A DNA stretch of 64,000 nucleotides. Source: Treponema putidum (lineage in GTDB: Bacteria > Spirochaetota > Spirochaetia > Treponematales > Treponemataceae). Below the pieces are notes generated by a model. That model saw only the letters and a list, made by a program, of their open reading frames with translations. It had not been told where the DNA came from and did not search any database. This document shows, piece after piece, positions 42,087-50,669 of this stretch (the first letter of the stretch is position 1; every line of letters starts with the position of its first letter). Where the stretch lies: NCBI RefSeq assembly GCF_000755145.1, contig NZ_CP009228.1, forward strand, positions 553,826 through 617,825, given 5' to 3'. The position numbers were made by a program, and so were the translations under genes.

Positions 42087-43280
42087 ATGATTGTAAAACC
42101 TATGGTTAGGAACAATATTTGTCTAAACGCCCATCCGCAAGGATGCAAAAAAGGCGTTGAGGATCAAATAGAGTACACAAAAAAGAGAATTACTGCTGAT
42201 GTAAAAGACGGAGCAAAGGCTCCTAAAAATGTGCTGGTACTCGGCTGCTCGAATGGTTACGGACTTGCAAGCCGAATAACGGCAGCATTCGGCTATGGAG
42301 CTGCCACTATCGGCGTTTCCTTTGAAAAGGCCGGAAGCGAAACAAAGTACGGCACACCCGGCTGGTACAATAATTTGGCCTTTGACGAGGCGGCAAAAAG
42401 GGAAGGTCTTTATTCCGTAACTATAGACGGAGATGCCTTTTCCGATGAAATCAAAGCACAAGTAATCGAAGAAGCCAAAAAGAAAGGAATTAAATTCGAT
42501 CTTATAGTTTACAGCTTGGCAAGCCCCGTGCGCACCGATCCCGATACAGGCGTTATGTACAAATCCGTACTCAAGCCCTTCGGCAAAACCTTTACCGGCA
42601 AAACGCTCGACCCGTTTACCGGCGAGCTGAAGGAAATTTCGGCGGAGCCCGCGAACGAAGAAGAAGCTGCCGCCACGGTTAAGGTTATGGGCGGCGAAGA
42701 TTGGGAACGCTGGATAAAGCAGCTTTCAAAAGAAGGTCTTTTAGAAAAAGGCTGCATTACCCTAGCCTATTCGTACATTGGCCCGGAAGCCACGCAGGCC
42801 CTCTACCGAAAGGGCACCATAGGAAAGGCTAAAGAACACCTTGAAGCAACAGCCCACCGCCTAAACAAGGAAAACCCGTCAATACGGGCATTCGTTTCGG
42901 TGAACAAGGGCTTGGTAACAAGGGCAAGTGCGGTAATCCCCGTAATTCCCCTATATCTCGCTTCCTTGTTTAAGGTTATGAAAGAAAAAGGAAACCACGA
43001 GGGCTGTATCGAGCAGATTACCCGTCTTTATGCCGAAAGACTCTACCGCAAAGACGGCACAATCCCCGTCGATGAAGAAAATAGAATCCGTATCGATGAC
43101 TGGGAGCTTGAAGAAGACGTTCAAAAGGCGGTTTCAGCTTTAATGGAAAAGGTAACCGGCGAAAACGCCGAAAGCCTAACCGACCTTGCAGGTTACCGCC
43201 ACGATTTTTTAGCCTCAAACGGCTTTGATGTCGAAGGCATCAACTACGATGCCGACGTAGAAAGGTTCGACAGGATTTAA
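42087..43280 (+). CDS. fabV: Trans-2-enoyl-CoA/ACP reductase FabV (Ter)
   Basis: NADH-dependent enoyl reductase, 397 aa, which performs the last step of the elongation cycle and reduces crotonyl-CoA. The sequence is what I know as the T. denticola Ter enzyme. The cofactor region VLVLGCSNGYGLASRI and the catalytic YSYIGPEATQALYRKGTIGK (Tyr-X8-Lys spacing) are present. It has its own promoter and a GGAGG site. It completes the fab set although fabZ and fabF are not in the window. Confidence 0.97.
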   Translation: MIVKPMVRNNICLNAHPQGCKKGVEDQIEYTKKRITADVKDGAKAPKNVLVLGCSNGYGLASRITAAFGYGAATIGVSFEKAGSETKYGTPGWYNNLAFDEAAKREGLYSVTIDGDAFSDEIKAQVIEEAKKKGIKFDLIVYSLASPVRTDPDTGVMYKSVLKPFGKTFTGKTLDPFTGELKEISAEPANEEEAAATVKVMGGEDWERWIKQLSKEGLLEKGCITLAYSYIGPEATQALYRKGTIGKAKEHLEATAHRLNKENPSIRAFVSVNKGLVTRASAVIPVIPLYLASLFKVMKEKGNHEGCIEQITRLYAERLYRKDGTIPVDEENRIRIDDWELEEDVQKAVSALMEKVTGENAESLTDLAGYRHDFLASNGFDVEGINYDADVERFDRI

Positions 43281-43288
43281 TTGAGGTA

Positions 43289-44320
43289 ATGGCAAAAAAA
43301 GCTAAAACGGATATTCGATCTTCGGCGGCGGAATATTTGACTTTTGTTGCAGCGGGCGGTAAAAGCGCTGAAAATATCGAAATACGGTATGAAGATGAAA
43401 ATATTTGGCTGACTCAAAAAATGATGGCTGTTTTGTATGATGTTGATGTAAGAACAGTCAACTATCATATTAAGAAAATTTTTATTGATAGTGAATTGCA
43501 GGAAAATTCAGTTATCCGAAATTTTCGGATAACTGCCGCTGACAGAAAAGACTATGACACAAAACACTACGGATTACAAATGATTATAGCCGTCGGCTTT
43601 AAGGTTAACTCTGAGCGGGCTGTGCAATTTAGAAAGTGGGTCAACCGTATTACAAAAGAGTACACAATCAAAGGCTGGGTCATGGATTCGGAACGGCTGA
43701 AAAAAGGCTCTTTTCTTACGGACAAATATTTTGAAGAACAGCTGGAGCGGGTTAGAGAAATCAGGGCAAGCGAACGCAAGTTCTATCAAAAGATTACCGA
43801 CCTGTATGCAACTGCTTTAGACTACGATAAAACAGCCGCTGCTACCAAAAGGTTTTATGCAACGGTACAAAACAAAATGCATTTTGCCGTCCACGGACAT
43901 ACGGCTGCGGAGCTTATTTATGAGCGTGCCGACAGTACGCAACCGCACATGGGACTGACTACATGGCAGGATGCTCCCGAAGGCAAAATTAAAAAATCCG
44001 ATGTTATTATTGCAAAAAACTATTTAAGCGAGACTGAACTTTCGCAGTTAAACCGGATGGTAACTTCATATCTCGACTTTGCAGAAAATATGGCGTTGCG
44101 GAAGATTCCGCTTACCATGCAAGATTGGGAAACGCGGCTTACCGGTTTTATCGAAATGTTCGAATACGGACTTTTAAAAGATGCAGGAAAGGTATCTGCA
44201 GAAATTGCAAAACTTCATGCCGAATCCGAATTTGAAAAATACCGCATCATTCAAGATAAGACCTTTGTTTCCGATTTTGACAAATACTTAGCGGAATTGG
44301 AAAATACCATTAGCGGATAA
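43289..44320 (+). CDS. RhuM family protein
   Basis: 343 aa. YEDENIWLTQKMMAVLYDVD, KIFIDSELQENSVIRNF and YGLQMIIAVGFKVNSERAVQFRKW (in sections) are the RhuM hallmarks. The family occurs on pathogenicity islands and near defence genes; its function is unknown. It begins 8 bp after fabV and is probably read from the fabV promoter. A Schlafen-like gene follows closely. Confidence 0.88.
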   Translation: MAKKAKTDIRSSAAEYLTFVAAGGKSAENIEIRYEDENIWLTQKMMAVLYDVDVRTVNYHIKKIFIDSELQENSVIRNFRITAADRKDYDTKHYGLQMIIAVGFKVNSERAVQFRKWVNRITKEYTIKGWVMDSERLKKGSFLTDKYFEEQLERVREIRASERKFYQKITDLYATALDYDKTAAATKRFYATVQNKMHFAVHGHTAAELIYERADSTQPHMGLTTWQDAPEGKIKKSDVIIAKNYLSETELSQLNRMVTSYLDFAENMALRKIPLTMQDWETRLTGFIEMFEYGLLKDAGKVSAEIAKLHAESEFEKYRIIQDKTFVSDFDKYLAELENTISG

Positions 44321-44329
44321 TTATAAAAT

Positions 44330-45718
44330 ATGGAAGATTATAATAAAGAGTTTAAAATCGATATTCCTAAAAAGCAAAGTGCACTTAAAGCTGAAATCGT
44401 CTCTTTTTTAAATAGCACCAATGGAGAAATCTATTTAGGTGTAGATGACAGCGGAACTATACATTATGATCTTATAAACGAAAAAAAGAAAAAATGGGAA
44501 GAAATACTCTCAAATTGGATTGTAAATGCTTTTAATCCCGATGTAACGAATTTAATATATATCTATCCAAATGAAACACCTTTTAGGATAAAGATTCTTA
44601 AGGGAAAAGAAAGACCTTATTTTTATAAAGACGGAGAAGGTTTTAATACAAAAGGCGTATATGTCAGAGTCGGCAGTACAAAAAGACTTGCAAGTTTTGA
44701 TGAAATTCAAAGAATGATACGGCAGCATAGTCAGCATGATTACGAGCGTTTGTTATGTCATCGGGATGATTTAACCTTTAATTATGTAGAAAATAGATTT
44801 AAAGAAAAAGGAGTCCTTTTTAACAAATATGCTCTATCCCTCATCGATAAAGATGATAAATACAATAATGCAGCTCTCTTATTGAGTGACCAAAATCCTA
44901 CTACTAGTAAATTTGCAGTTTTTCAAGGCACTACGGTGAATATCTTTTTGGATAAAAAAGAATTTACAGGTTCTATCTTAAAACAATTAGATGAAGTTCT
45001 CTATTTTGCCAATTTATCAAATCGAAAAAAAATCACCATTACCGGAAAACCTGAACGGGATGAATATTTGGATATTCCCGAAAGAGCACTCAGAGAAGCT
45101 ATCGTAAATTGTTATTGTCATAGAGATTGGACCTTAAGCGGAGATATAAAAATAGAATTTTACGATGACAGAGTGCAGATTTTTTCTCCCGGCAGCTTGC
45201 CAGACGGATTGACATTGGAAAACATAAAAATGGGCATGGTTGCAAAAAGAAATAAAATTATCGTAGATACTCTGGATAAAGCCGATGTTATTGAAAATTA
45301 TGCTTCGGGCGTACGCAGAATATTTGAAGATTATGCACATTTTAAAAAACAACCCGAATATTATATTTCCGATAACGGGGTAATAGTTACCTTATTCAAT
45401 CGAAATTATGATGTCCAAAATGACGGTCAAAGTGGCGGCCAAAATGATGTTCAAAATGATGTCCAAAATGATGTTCAAAATGATGTCCAAAATGATGTCC
45501 AAAATGATGTTCAAAAATTGAGTGCGGAACAAAGAAAAGAAAAAATCATAGAACTGATGAAATCAAATAACAAAATCACAATTGATATGATAAAATGTAT
45601 GATCAATGTATCAAAACCTACCATTGAGAGGGATATAGCTAAGCTAAGAAAAGATAATAAGATTGAATATGTAGGCAGCGCCAAAGACGGCCGCTGGATT
45701 GTAAAAGTAAATAATTAG
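44330..45718 (+). CDS. Schlafen-like AlbA_2 ATP-binding protein with NDVQ repeat and C-terminal winged HTH
   Basis: 462 aa. The N-terminal AlbA_2 domain has ALKAEIVSFLNSTNGEIYLG. A HATPase_c_4-type domain has ALREAIVNCYCHRDWT and FSPGSLPDGLTLENI. A linker of nine four-residue repeats (consensus DVQN, about residues 361-396) leads to a C-terminal HTH (TIDMIKCMINVSKPTIERDI). Members are putative transcriptional regulators or defence proteins. The repeat is encoded by 12-bp units that can change number in frame. Confidence 0.85.
   Translation: MEDYNKEFKIDIPKKQSALKAEIVSFLNSTNGEIYLGVDDSGTIHYDLINEKKKKWEEILSNWIVNAFNPDVTNLIYIYPNETPFRIKILKGKERPYFYKDGEGFNTKGVYVRVGSTKRLASFDEIQRMIRQHSQHDYERLLCHRDDLTFNYVENRFKEKGVLFNKYALSLIDKDDKYNNAALLLSDQNPTTSKFAVFQGTTVNIFLDKKEFTGSILKQLDEVLYFANLSNRKKITITGKPERDEYLDIPERALREAIVNCYCHRDWTLSGDIKIEFYDDRVQIFSPGSLPDGLTLENIKMGMVAKRNKIIVDTLDKADVIENYASGVRRIFEDYAHFKKQPEYYISDNGVIVTLFNRNYDVQNDGQSGGQNDVQNDVQNDVQNDVQNDVQNDVQKLSAEQRKEKIIELMKSNNKITIDMIKCMINVSKPTIERDIAKLRKDNKIEYVGSAKDGRWIVKVNN
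45410..45517 (+). repeat. Nine in-frame 12-bp coding repeats (GATGTYCAAAAT)
   Basis: 108 bp of 12-bp units within the AlbA_2 gene. Units alternate between GATGTCCAAAAT and GATGTTCAAAAT; two are diverged (GACGGTCAAAGT and GGCGGCCAAAAT). Gain or loss of a unit changes the linker by four residues without changing the frame. Confidence 0.92.
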
Positions 45719-45751
45719 ACATTTACATATGGAGGATTTCGATAAATAGTT

Positions 45752-46555
45752 ATGAAAAAACTTTTGATGATACCGATTACAGTATGTTTATTGTCAGGCG
45801 GTGTAAGAGCCTTTGCCTATGGAGTCAATAGCTTTACGGTTTATGATGCACAAGATAAGATTGTACACAAGATAACCGATAAAGACGAAATCAATGCGTT
45901 GTATCTGCTTTTTCAAGAATCTTTACTGATAGCAGCTGATGAAGCTTCGTTTACGGAATTGCCTAAAGACGCACAAGAGTTATACCGTTATGTTCTTTCG
46001 TATAATTACGGTGATAACGATGAGCAGGATTTTAACTTTATTGTATATAAAAATTATCCTCTTTGCCGAATTTCCGTTTCTCAATTACAGAAAACGGAGG
46101 ACATCCCAAAAGAATTAACATGGAAACTTTTTAAATACGCATACGAAATCGTCAGTAAACCTGCCGAGGTGAAAAAGCAGCTTTCTTATTCTGTGAAAAA
46201 TTCTTATATCCGCATATACGATGATAAGAACACTCTTTTGCTATTTATTACAGGGGAAAAAATTCTGGATATATTCGATACATTGTTTGGAGAAGATATT
46301 GCCGAAATCGAACCAGAAGAAAGAAATTTGAAAAGCCTTTTTACCGCCGAAAGCATTCATAATGGCCGAGAAGTCCTTGTGCATTATTCATTTATGGATG
46401 ATGACAAAATTATGAAGCTGTATCTTTACAAAAACACAAAAGAAATGAATATAACAACCGATACCGGAGTTCTAAAAGTAAACCTTTCAGAAGAAGCGTA
46501 TAGAATTTTAAGCAGCCCTAAAAGCTTTCAAAAAGAATTCGAAAAAAGAAGATGA
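45752..46555 (+). CDS. Hypothetical exported protein
   Basis: 267 aa, not recognised. It has an N-terminal signal peptide (LLMIPITVCLLSGGVRAFA, cleavage likely after AFA) and no lipobox cysteine. The rest is soluble, mixed alpha/beta, with two similar segments (residues 25-60 VNSFTVYDAQDKIVHKI and 150-175 VKNSYIRIYDDKNTLLLFI) suggesting an internal duplication. A GGAGG lies about 17 bases upstream, farther than usual. It probably acts in the periplasm. Confidence 0.75.
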   Translation: MKKLLMIPITVCLLSGGVRAFAYGVNSFTVYDAQDKIVHKITDKDEINALYLLFQESLLIAADEASFTELPKDAQELYRYVLSYNYGDNDEQDFNFIVYKNYPLCRISVSQLQKTEDIPKELTWKLFKYAYEIVSKPAEVKKQLSYSVKNSYIRIYDDKNTLLLFITGEKILDIFDTLFGEDIAEIEPEERNLKSLFTAESIHNGREVLVHYSFMDDDKIMKLYLYKNTKEMNITTDTGVLKVNLSEEAYRILSSPKSFQKEFEKRR

Positions 46556-46593
46556 TAAAAAATGAAGTTAATAGGACAGTTGGTAATAAATAA

Positions 46594-46725
46594 ATGGATC
46601 CAAGGGAAGGAACTATAACGGATTTTTCTTCTTCCGCCGAGTTAAAAGCTGCTTTTGAAGCTGCAAAGGCAAAAAACTGGAGATTCTATAAACGGGATAC
46701 AGTTGGAAATGAGGAAGAGGTTTAG
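46594..46725 (+). CDS. Possible small protein (43 aa)
   Basis: MDPREGTITDFSSSAEL to GNEEEV. It is preceded directly by an in-frame stop and has no clear ribosome site, so it may be a gene remnant between the exported protein and accB. No family recognised. Confidence 0.3.
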   Translation: MDPREGTITDFSSSAELKAAFEAAKAKNWRFYKRDTVGNEEEV

Positions 46726-46754
46726 GATGCTTAAAAATGGATTTTTATAAGGGA

Positions 46755-46784
46755 TAGACACTCTGCCCGTATAAATGATAAAAT
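46755..46784 (+). promoter_or_regulatory. Promoter of accBCDA
   Basis: TAGACA (46755-46760), 18-bp spacer, TAAAAT (46779-46784), about 46 bp before the accB ATG, which has AAGGAG. Confidence 0.6.
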
Positions 46785-46830
46785 GTCGGCCTTTGCGGTT
46801 AACTAAATAAATAAAACTTAAGGAGTTTTT

Positions 46831-47403
46831 ATGAAAGAGGATTTTATTTTAAAGGTGATAGAAAAGTTTGAAAAAGGCGATGCCGTGGTCTTGCAGATAA
46901 AGCAGGATGACTGCGAGCTTATCTTAAAAAAAGAAGGAGCTTTCCCTAAAAAGGAAGCTGTCATCCAGTCAGGTGCGTGCGGAGGAGTGCAGACAGCCTA
47001 TCCTATGCCCTATGCAGCTATGCCGGCAGGATTTCAATCCGGTTTACAGAACGGATTTCAGACAGCTCCGGCAGGAACAACCGGGCAAGCGGCAGCACCT
47101 CAAGCAGCAAGTCCTGCTGCAGAAGCTCCGGCTCAAGCCTCACCCGCCGTTTCATCGGCTAACCTACTCGAAGTAAAAAGCCCCATTGTAGGCACCTTTT
47201 ATAGGGCACCGTCTCCGGATTCTCCTCCCTATGTTGAAAAGGGCAGCACAGTAAAAAAAGGTCAGCCCCTTTGCGTGCTTGAGGCTATGAAGATGATGAA
47301 TACCCTCGAATGCGAATATGACGGGGTTATCGAGGAAATCTTAGTTTCAAACGGAGACCTTGTAGAATTCGATCAGGTCTTGTTTAAGATAAGGGCTAAG
47401 TAG
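46831..47403 (+). CDS. accB: Biotin carboxyl carrier protein AccB
   Basis: 190 aa. The short N-terminal domain is joined by an Ala/Pro/Gln-rich linker (about residues 60-110) to the biotinyl domain. The domain has the acceptor lysine in EAMKMMN and the preceding SPIVGTFYRAPSPDSPPYV thumb region. It carries carboxybiotin between AccC and AccA/AccD. It is first of the accBCDA operon. Confidence 0.95.
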   Translation: MKEDFILKVIEKFEKGDAVVLQIKQDDCELILKKEGAFPKKEAVIQSGACGGVQTAYPMPYAAMPAGFQSGLQNGFQTAPAGTTGQAAAPQAASPAAEAPAQASPAVSSANLLEVKSPIVGTFYRAPSPDSPPYVEKGSTVKKGQPLCVLEAMKMMNTLECEYDGVIEEILVSNGDLVEFDQVLFKIRAK

Positions 47404-47413
47404 GAAGGTTCCT

Positions 47414-48733
47414 ATGATTAAAAAAATACTTATCGCCAACAGAGGCGAGATAGCCGTGAGGGTTATCCGCTCCTGCCGCGAAATGGGAATAAAAACCGTC
47501 GCCGTTTACTCTACGGCGGACAAGGACTGCCTCCATGTGCTTTTAGCTGATGAGGCAGTCTGCATAGGCCCGCCCCCCTCGGCTAAAAGCTATCTTAACA
47601 GGGAAGCTCTAATCACGGCAGCCCTTTGCACTTCTTGCGAGGCCGTACATCCGGGGGTAGGCTTTTTATCGGAAAACGCAGGTTTTGCCCGCGAGGTAGA
47701 AAATGCAGGGCTTTTTTGGATAGGGCCAAAACCCGGCACAATCGAAATGCTCGGCGATAAGGTCCGTGCCCGCGAAACAGCCGTAAAAAGCGGACTTCCT
47801 GTAACCCCCGGCTCGGATGGAGCTATAAAGGAGTTGGCCGAAGCTAAAAAAACGGCCGAAAAATGCGGCTATCCTGTTATCATTAAAGCAGCCTCAGGCG
47901 GCGGCGGAAAGGGAATGCGCATCGTCTATAAAGAATCGGAATTAGCCGAAAACCTAAAAATCGCTTCCGCCGAAGCCGAAGCCAATTTTGCCGACGGCAC
48001 GGTTTATATCGAAAAATATCTGGTAGATCCGCGCCATGTAGAGCTTCAAATTCTAGGCAATGGTAAAGGAGCCGTTTCCGTTTTGGGTGAAAGGGATTGC
48101 TCTGTTCAAAAAAATCATCAAAAGCTGATAGAAGAAAGCCCCTCTCCGGCTGTAAGCGAGGAAATGCGGGAAGCCATGTGTAAGGGAGCTGTCAGCCTTT
48201 TTTCTTCCCTTAAATACCGCGGGGCAGGAACAATCGAGTTCCTCGTATCGGGCAATAATTTCTACTTTATGGAAGTAAACGCCCGAATTCAGGTAGAGCA
48301 TCCCGTTTCGGAGATGATTACCGGCACCGATATAATTGCAGAACAAATCCGTGTTTGTACAGGGGAAAATATGAAGTTTGCCCAAGGGATTTTGCCCACC
48401 AAGGGATGGGCTATCGAAGCCAGAATAAATGCCCGCTCTCCGGGGCTCATAAAGAATTTGAGGGTTCCCGGAGGAAACGGAGTGCGTTTTGACAGCTTTT
48501 TGTACCAAGGCTATTCGGTAGTTCCGTTTTATGATTCAATGACGGCTAAACTCATAGTTCACGGAACCGATAGAGCCAATGCCATTCAAAAGCTGCTTTG
48601 TGCCCTTGATGAGCTTAAAATTGAAGGCATCACTTGCAATATTGAAGAACAAAAGATTATACTTAACTCGAAAAAGTTCAAATCCGGTGTTTTCGGTACC
48701 GGACTCTATGAAGAGCTTTTTGGAAGTAAGTAA
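47414..48733 (+). CDS. accC: Biotin carboxylase AccC
   Basis: 439 aa ATP-grasp enzyme that carboxylates biotin on AccB. It begins KILIANRGEIAVRVIRSC. The glycine-rich loop is KAASGGGGKGMRIV and the active site EVNARIQVEHPVSEMITG. It lies 10 bp after accB. Confidence 0.95.
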   Translation: MIKKILIANRGEIAVRVIRSCREMGIKTVAVYSTADKDCLHVLLADEAVCIGPPPSAKSYLNREALITAALCTSCEAVHPGVGFLSENAGFAREVENAGLFWIGPKPGTIEMLGDKVRARETAVKSGLPVTPGSDGAIKELAEAKKTAEKCGYPVIIKAASGGGGKGMRIVYKESELAENLKIASAEAEANFADGTVYIEKYLVDPRHVELQILGNGKGAVSVLGERDCSVQKNHQKLIEESPSPAVSEEMREAMCKGAVSLFSSLKYRGAGTIEFLVSGNNFYFMEVNARIQVEHPVSEMITGTDIIAEQIRVCTGENMKFAQGILPTKGWAIEARINARSPGLIKNLRVPGGNGVRFDSFLYQGYSVVPFYDSMTAKLIVHGTDRANAIQKLLCALDELKIEGITCNIEEQKIILNSKKFKSGVFGTGLYEELFGSK

Positions 48734-48757
48734 GAAAGTTTTTATAGGGAGACTTAA

Positions 48758-49561
48758 ATGGATTGTCCTAGTTGTAAAGTATCATATGATGAAGAGGTGT
48801 TTACAGATAACCTGATGGTATGCCCTCATTGTAATTATCATTTACGCATAGAGCCGAGGCAAAGAATCACCTATCTAACCGATGAGAATTCTTTCAAAGA
48901 GCTTTATGCCAATCTTAAAACCTGTAATCCCATCGAAATGGAAGGTTATGAAGAAAAAATTTCGGCTGCAGAAGAAAAAGCGGCCTTAAACGAAGCCGTT
49001 ATTACGGGTTCTTGTAAGATTAAAGGAAGAGATGCCCTTTTAGCCCTCATGTCCTTTCACTTTATGGGAGGCTCCATGGGCTCCGTTGTAGGCGAAAAGA
49101 TTTCGCGCCTTATGCTAAAGGGAGCCGCTGAAAGAATACCTGTAATTATCTATGCGACTTCAGGCGGGGCACGAATGCAGGAGGGGCTTTTTTCTTTAAT
49201 GCAGATGGCCAAAACTTCAAGTGCGGCCGCCGAGCTGGATGAAAAAGGGGTTCCTCTTTTTATAATGCTTTGTGACCCGACTACGGGAGGAGTTACGGCA
49301 AGTTTTGCAATGCTCGGAGATATAACGGCAGCGGAACCGGGTGCCCTTATCGGCTTTGCAGGCCCAAGAGTTATCGAAGGCACTATACGACAGCAGCTCC
49401 CCGAAGGATTTCAGAGGGCGGAATTTCAGTTGGAAAAAGGCTTTGTGGACTGTATAGTACCGCGCCAAGAGCAAAGACAATTTTTTGCCCGTATGATTGA
49501 CGCTCACAGCCTCGGCCTTAAAGAAGCCCCTAAAAAGAAAAAGACAGCAGGAGAGAACTAA
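48758..49561 (+). CDS. accD: Acetyl-CoA carboxylase carboxyltransferase subunit beta AccD
   Basis: 267 aa. An N-terminal four-cysteine zinc finger (CPSC...CPHC, residues 3-27) precedes the crotonase-fold carboxyltransferase domain with TSGGARMQEGLFSLMQMAK and DPTTGGVTASFAMLGD. The stop overlaps the accA start by one base. It forms the heterotetramer with AccA. Confidence 0.95.
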   Translation: MDCPSCKVSYDEEVFTDNLMVCPHCNYHLRIEPRQRITYLTDENSFKELYANLKTCNPIEMEGYEEKISAAEEKAALNEAVITGSCKIKGRDALLALMSFHFMGGSMGSVVGEKISRLMLKGAAERIPVIIYATSGGARMQEGLFSLMQMAKTSSAAAELDEKGVPLFIMLCDPTTGGVTASFAMLGDITAAEPGALIGFAGPRVIEGTIRQQLPEGFQRAEFQLEKGFVDCIVPRQEQRQFFARMIDAHSLGLKEAPKKKKTAGEN

Positions 49562-50478
49562 TGAGCGGCACAGATCAAACAAACTTATTAAATAATTTAA
49601 AGGATATAGCCCAAAAAGCGGGACTTGATATAAGCGAGGAACTTGCAAAAATAAATGCAAAACTTGAAAGCTCAACAGCTCTTGCAAAAACATGGGAAAG
49701 GGTAGAACTCGCCCGCCACAGCGACAGGCCTAGAACATTGGACTACATAAATTTGATTTTCGATAATTTTACCGAACTTCACGGAGACCGTTTTTTCGGA
49801 GATGATCCCGCAATGATAGGCGGAATAGGCTTTATCGACGGAAGGCCGGTTACGGTGATCGGCACCCAAAAGGGAAGAAACTTGCGCGAAACCATTGAAA
49901 GGAACGGAGGTATGGCAAACCCTGAAGGCTACCGCAAAGCCATGCGCCTTGCAAAACAAGCCGAAAAGTTTAAAAGGCCGATTATTACCTTTATCGACAC
50001 ACAAGGTGCCTATCCCGGCCTTGGAGCCGAAGAAAGAGGAATCGGAGAAGCTATTGCCTTTAACTTACGGGAATTCAGCCGCCTAAAAACTCCCATAATC
50101 TGCATAATCATAGGCGAAGGAGGTTCCGGCGGAGCTCTCGGCATAGGGGTGGGAGATAAGATTTACATGCTTGAAAACGCCATATTCTCGGTTATATCCC
50201 CTGAAGGATGCGCTTCAATCTTATTGAGGGATTCAAGCAGGGCAAAGGATGCCGCAGCCATGCTTAAAATTACCAGCCGAGAGGTTCTTGACCTAAAGGT
50301 AATCAACGGCATAATCCCTGAACCCGAAAAAGGAGCTCACACCGATCCCAAAAAAACCGCCGATGCTATCAAGGAACAAATCCTAAAAGATTTAGCCGAC
50401 CTTACAAAACGCGACCCTGCAGTTTTGGTAAAATACCGAAGCAAAAAGATAAGAAGCATAGGAAAATATTCGGAATAA
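49561..50478 (+). CDS. accA: Acetyl-CoA carboxylase carboxyltransferase subunit alpha AccA
   Basis: 305 aa. Characteristic segments are ELHGDRFFGDDPAMIGGI, GTQKGRNLRE, FIDTQGAYPGLGAEERG and GEGGSGGALGIGVGD. Start and accD stop are coupled (TAATG). It is the last gene of accBCDA and supplies malonyl-CoA to the fab genes encoded 7-14 kb to the left. Confidence 0.95.
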   Translation: MSGTDQTNLLNNLKDIAQKAGLDISEELAKINAKLESSTALAKTWERVELARHSDRPRTLDYINLIFDNFTELHGDRFFGDDPAMIGGIGFIDGRPVTVIGTQKGRNLRETIERNGGMANPEGYRKAMRLAKQAEKFKRPIITFIDTQGAYPGLGAEERGIGEAIAFNLREFSRLKTPIICIIIGEGGSGGALGIGVGDKIYMLENAIFSVISPEGCASILLRDSSRAKDAAAMLKITSREVLDLKVINGIIPEPEKGAHTDPKKTADAIKEQILKDLADLTKRDPAVLVKYRSKKIRSIGKYSE

Positions 50479-50522
50479 ACGGAGATTTCTATAAACTAAG
50501 CGGTTAAAAATAAAAAACGAAA

Positions 50523-50661
50523 GAAACCGCAATGGACACCAAGACCGCAAAGCTGTTGAGAGGCGTACATTCTTGTACACTTCTCAACGCTATAAAGGAT
50601 ATAGAAGCGGTTTTCATATAGGCACAATTACCAATTAACCCTTTGCGGCCCCTGCGGTTTC
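50523..50661. repeat. Foldback repeat element bounded by GAAACCGCA/TGCGGTTTC
   Basis: Three nested pairs: GAAACCGCA (50523-50531) with TGCGGTTTC (50653-50661), CCGCAAAG (50545-50552) with CTTTGCGG (50641-50648), and GTTGAGA (50555-50561) with TCTCAAC (50582-50588). It fills the gap between the convergent accA and hutH genes and resembles the element at 18551-18662. It includes an ATTACCAATTA word. Confidence 0.6.
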
Positions 50662-50669
50662 ATTTCTTT

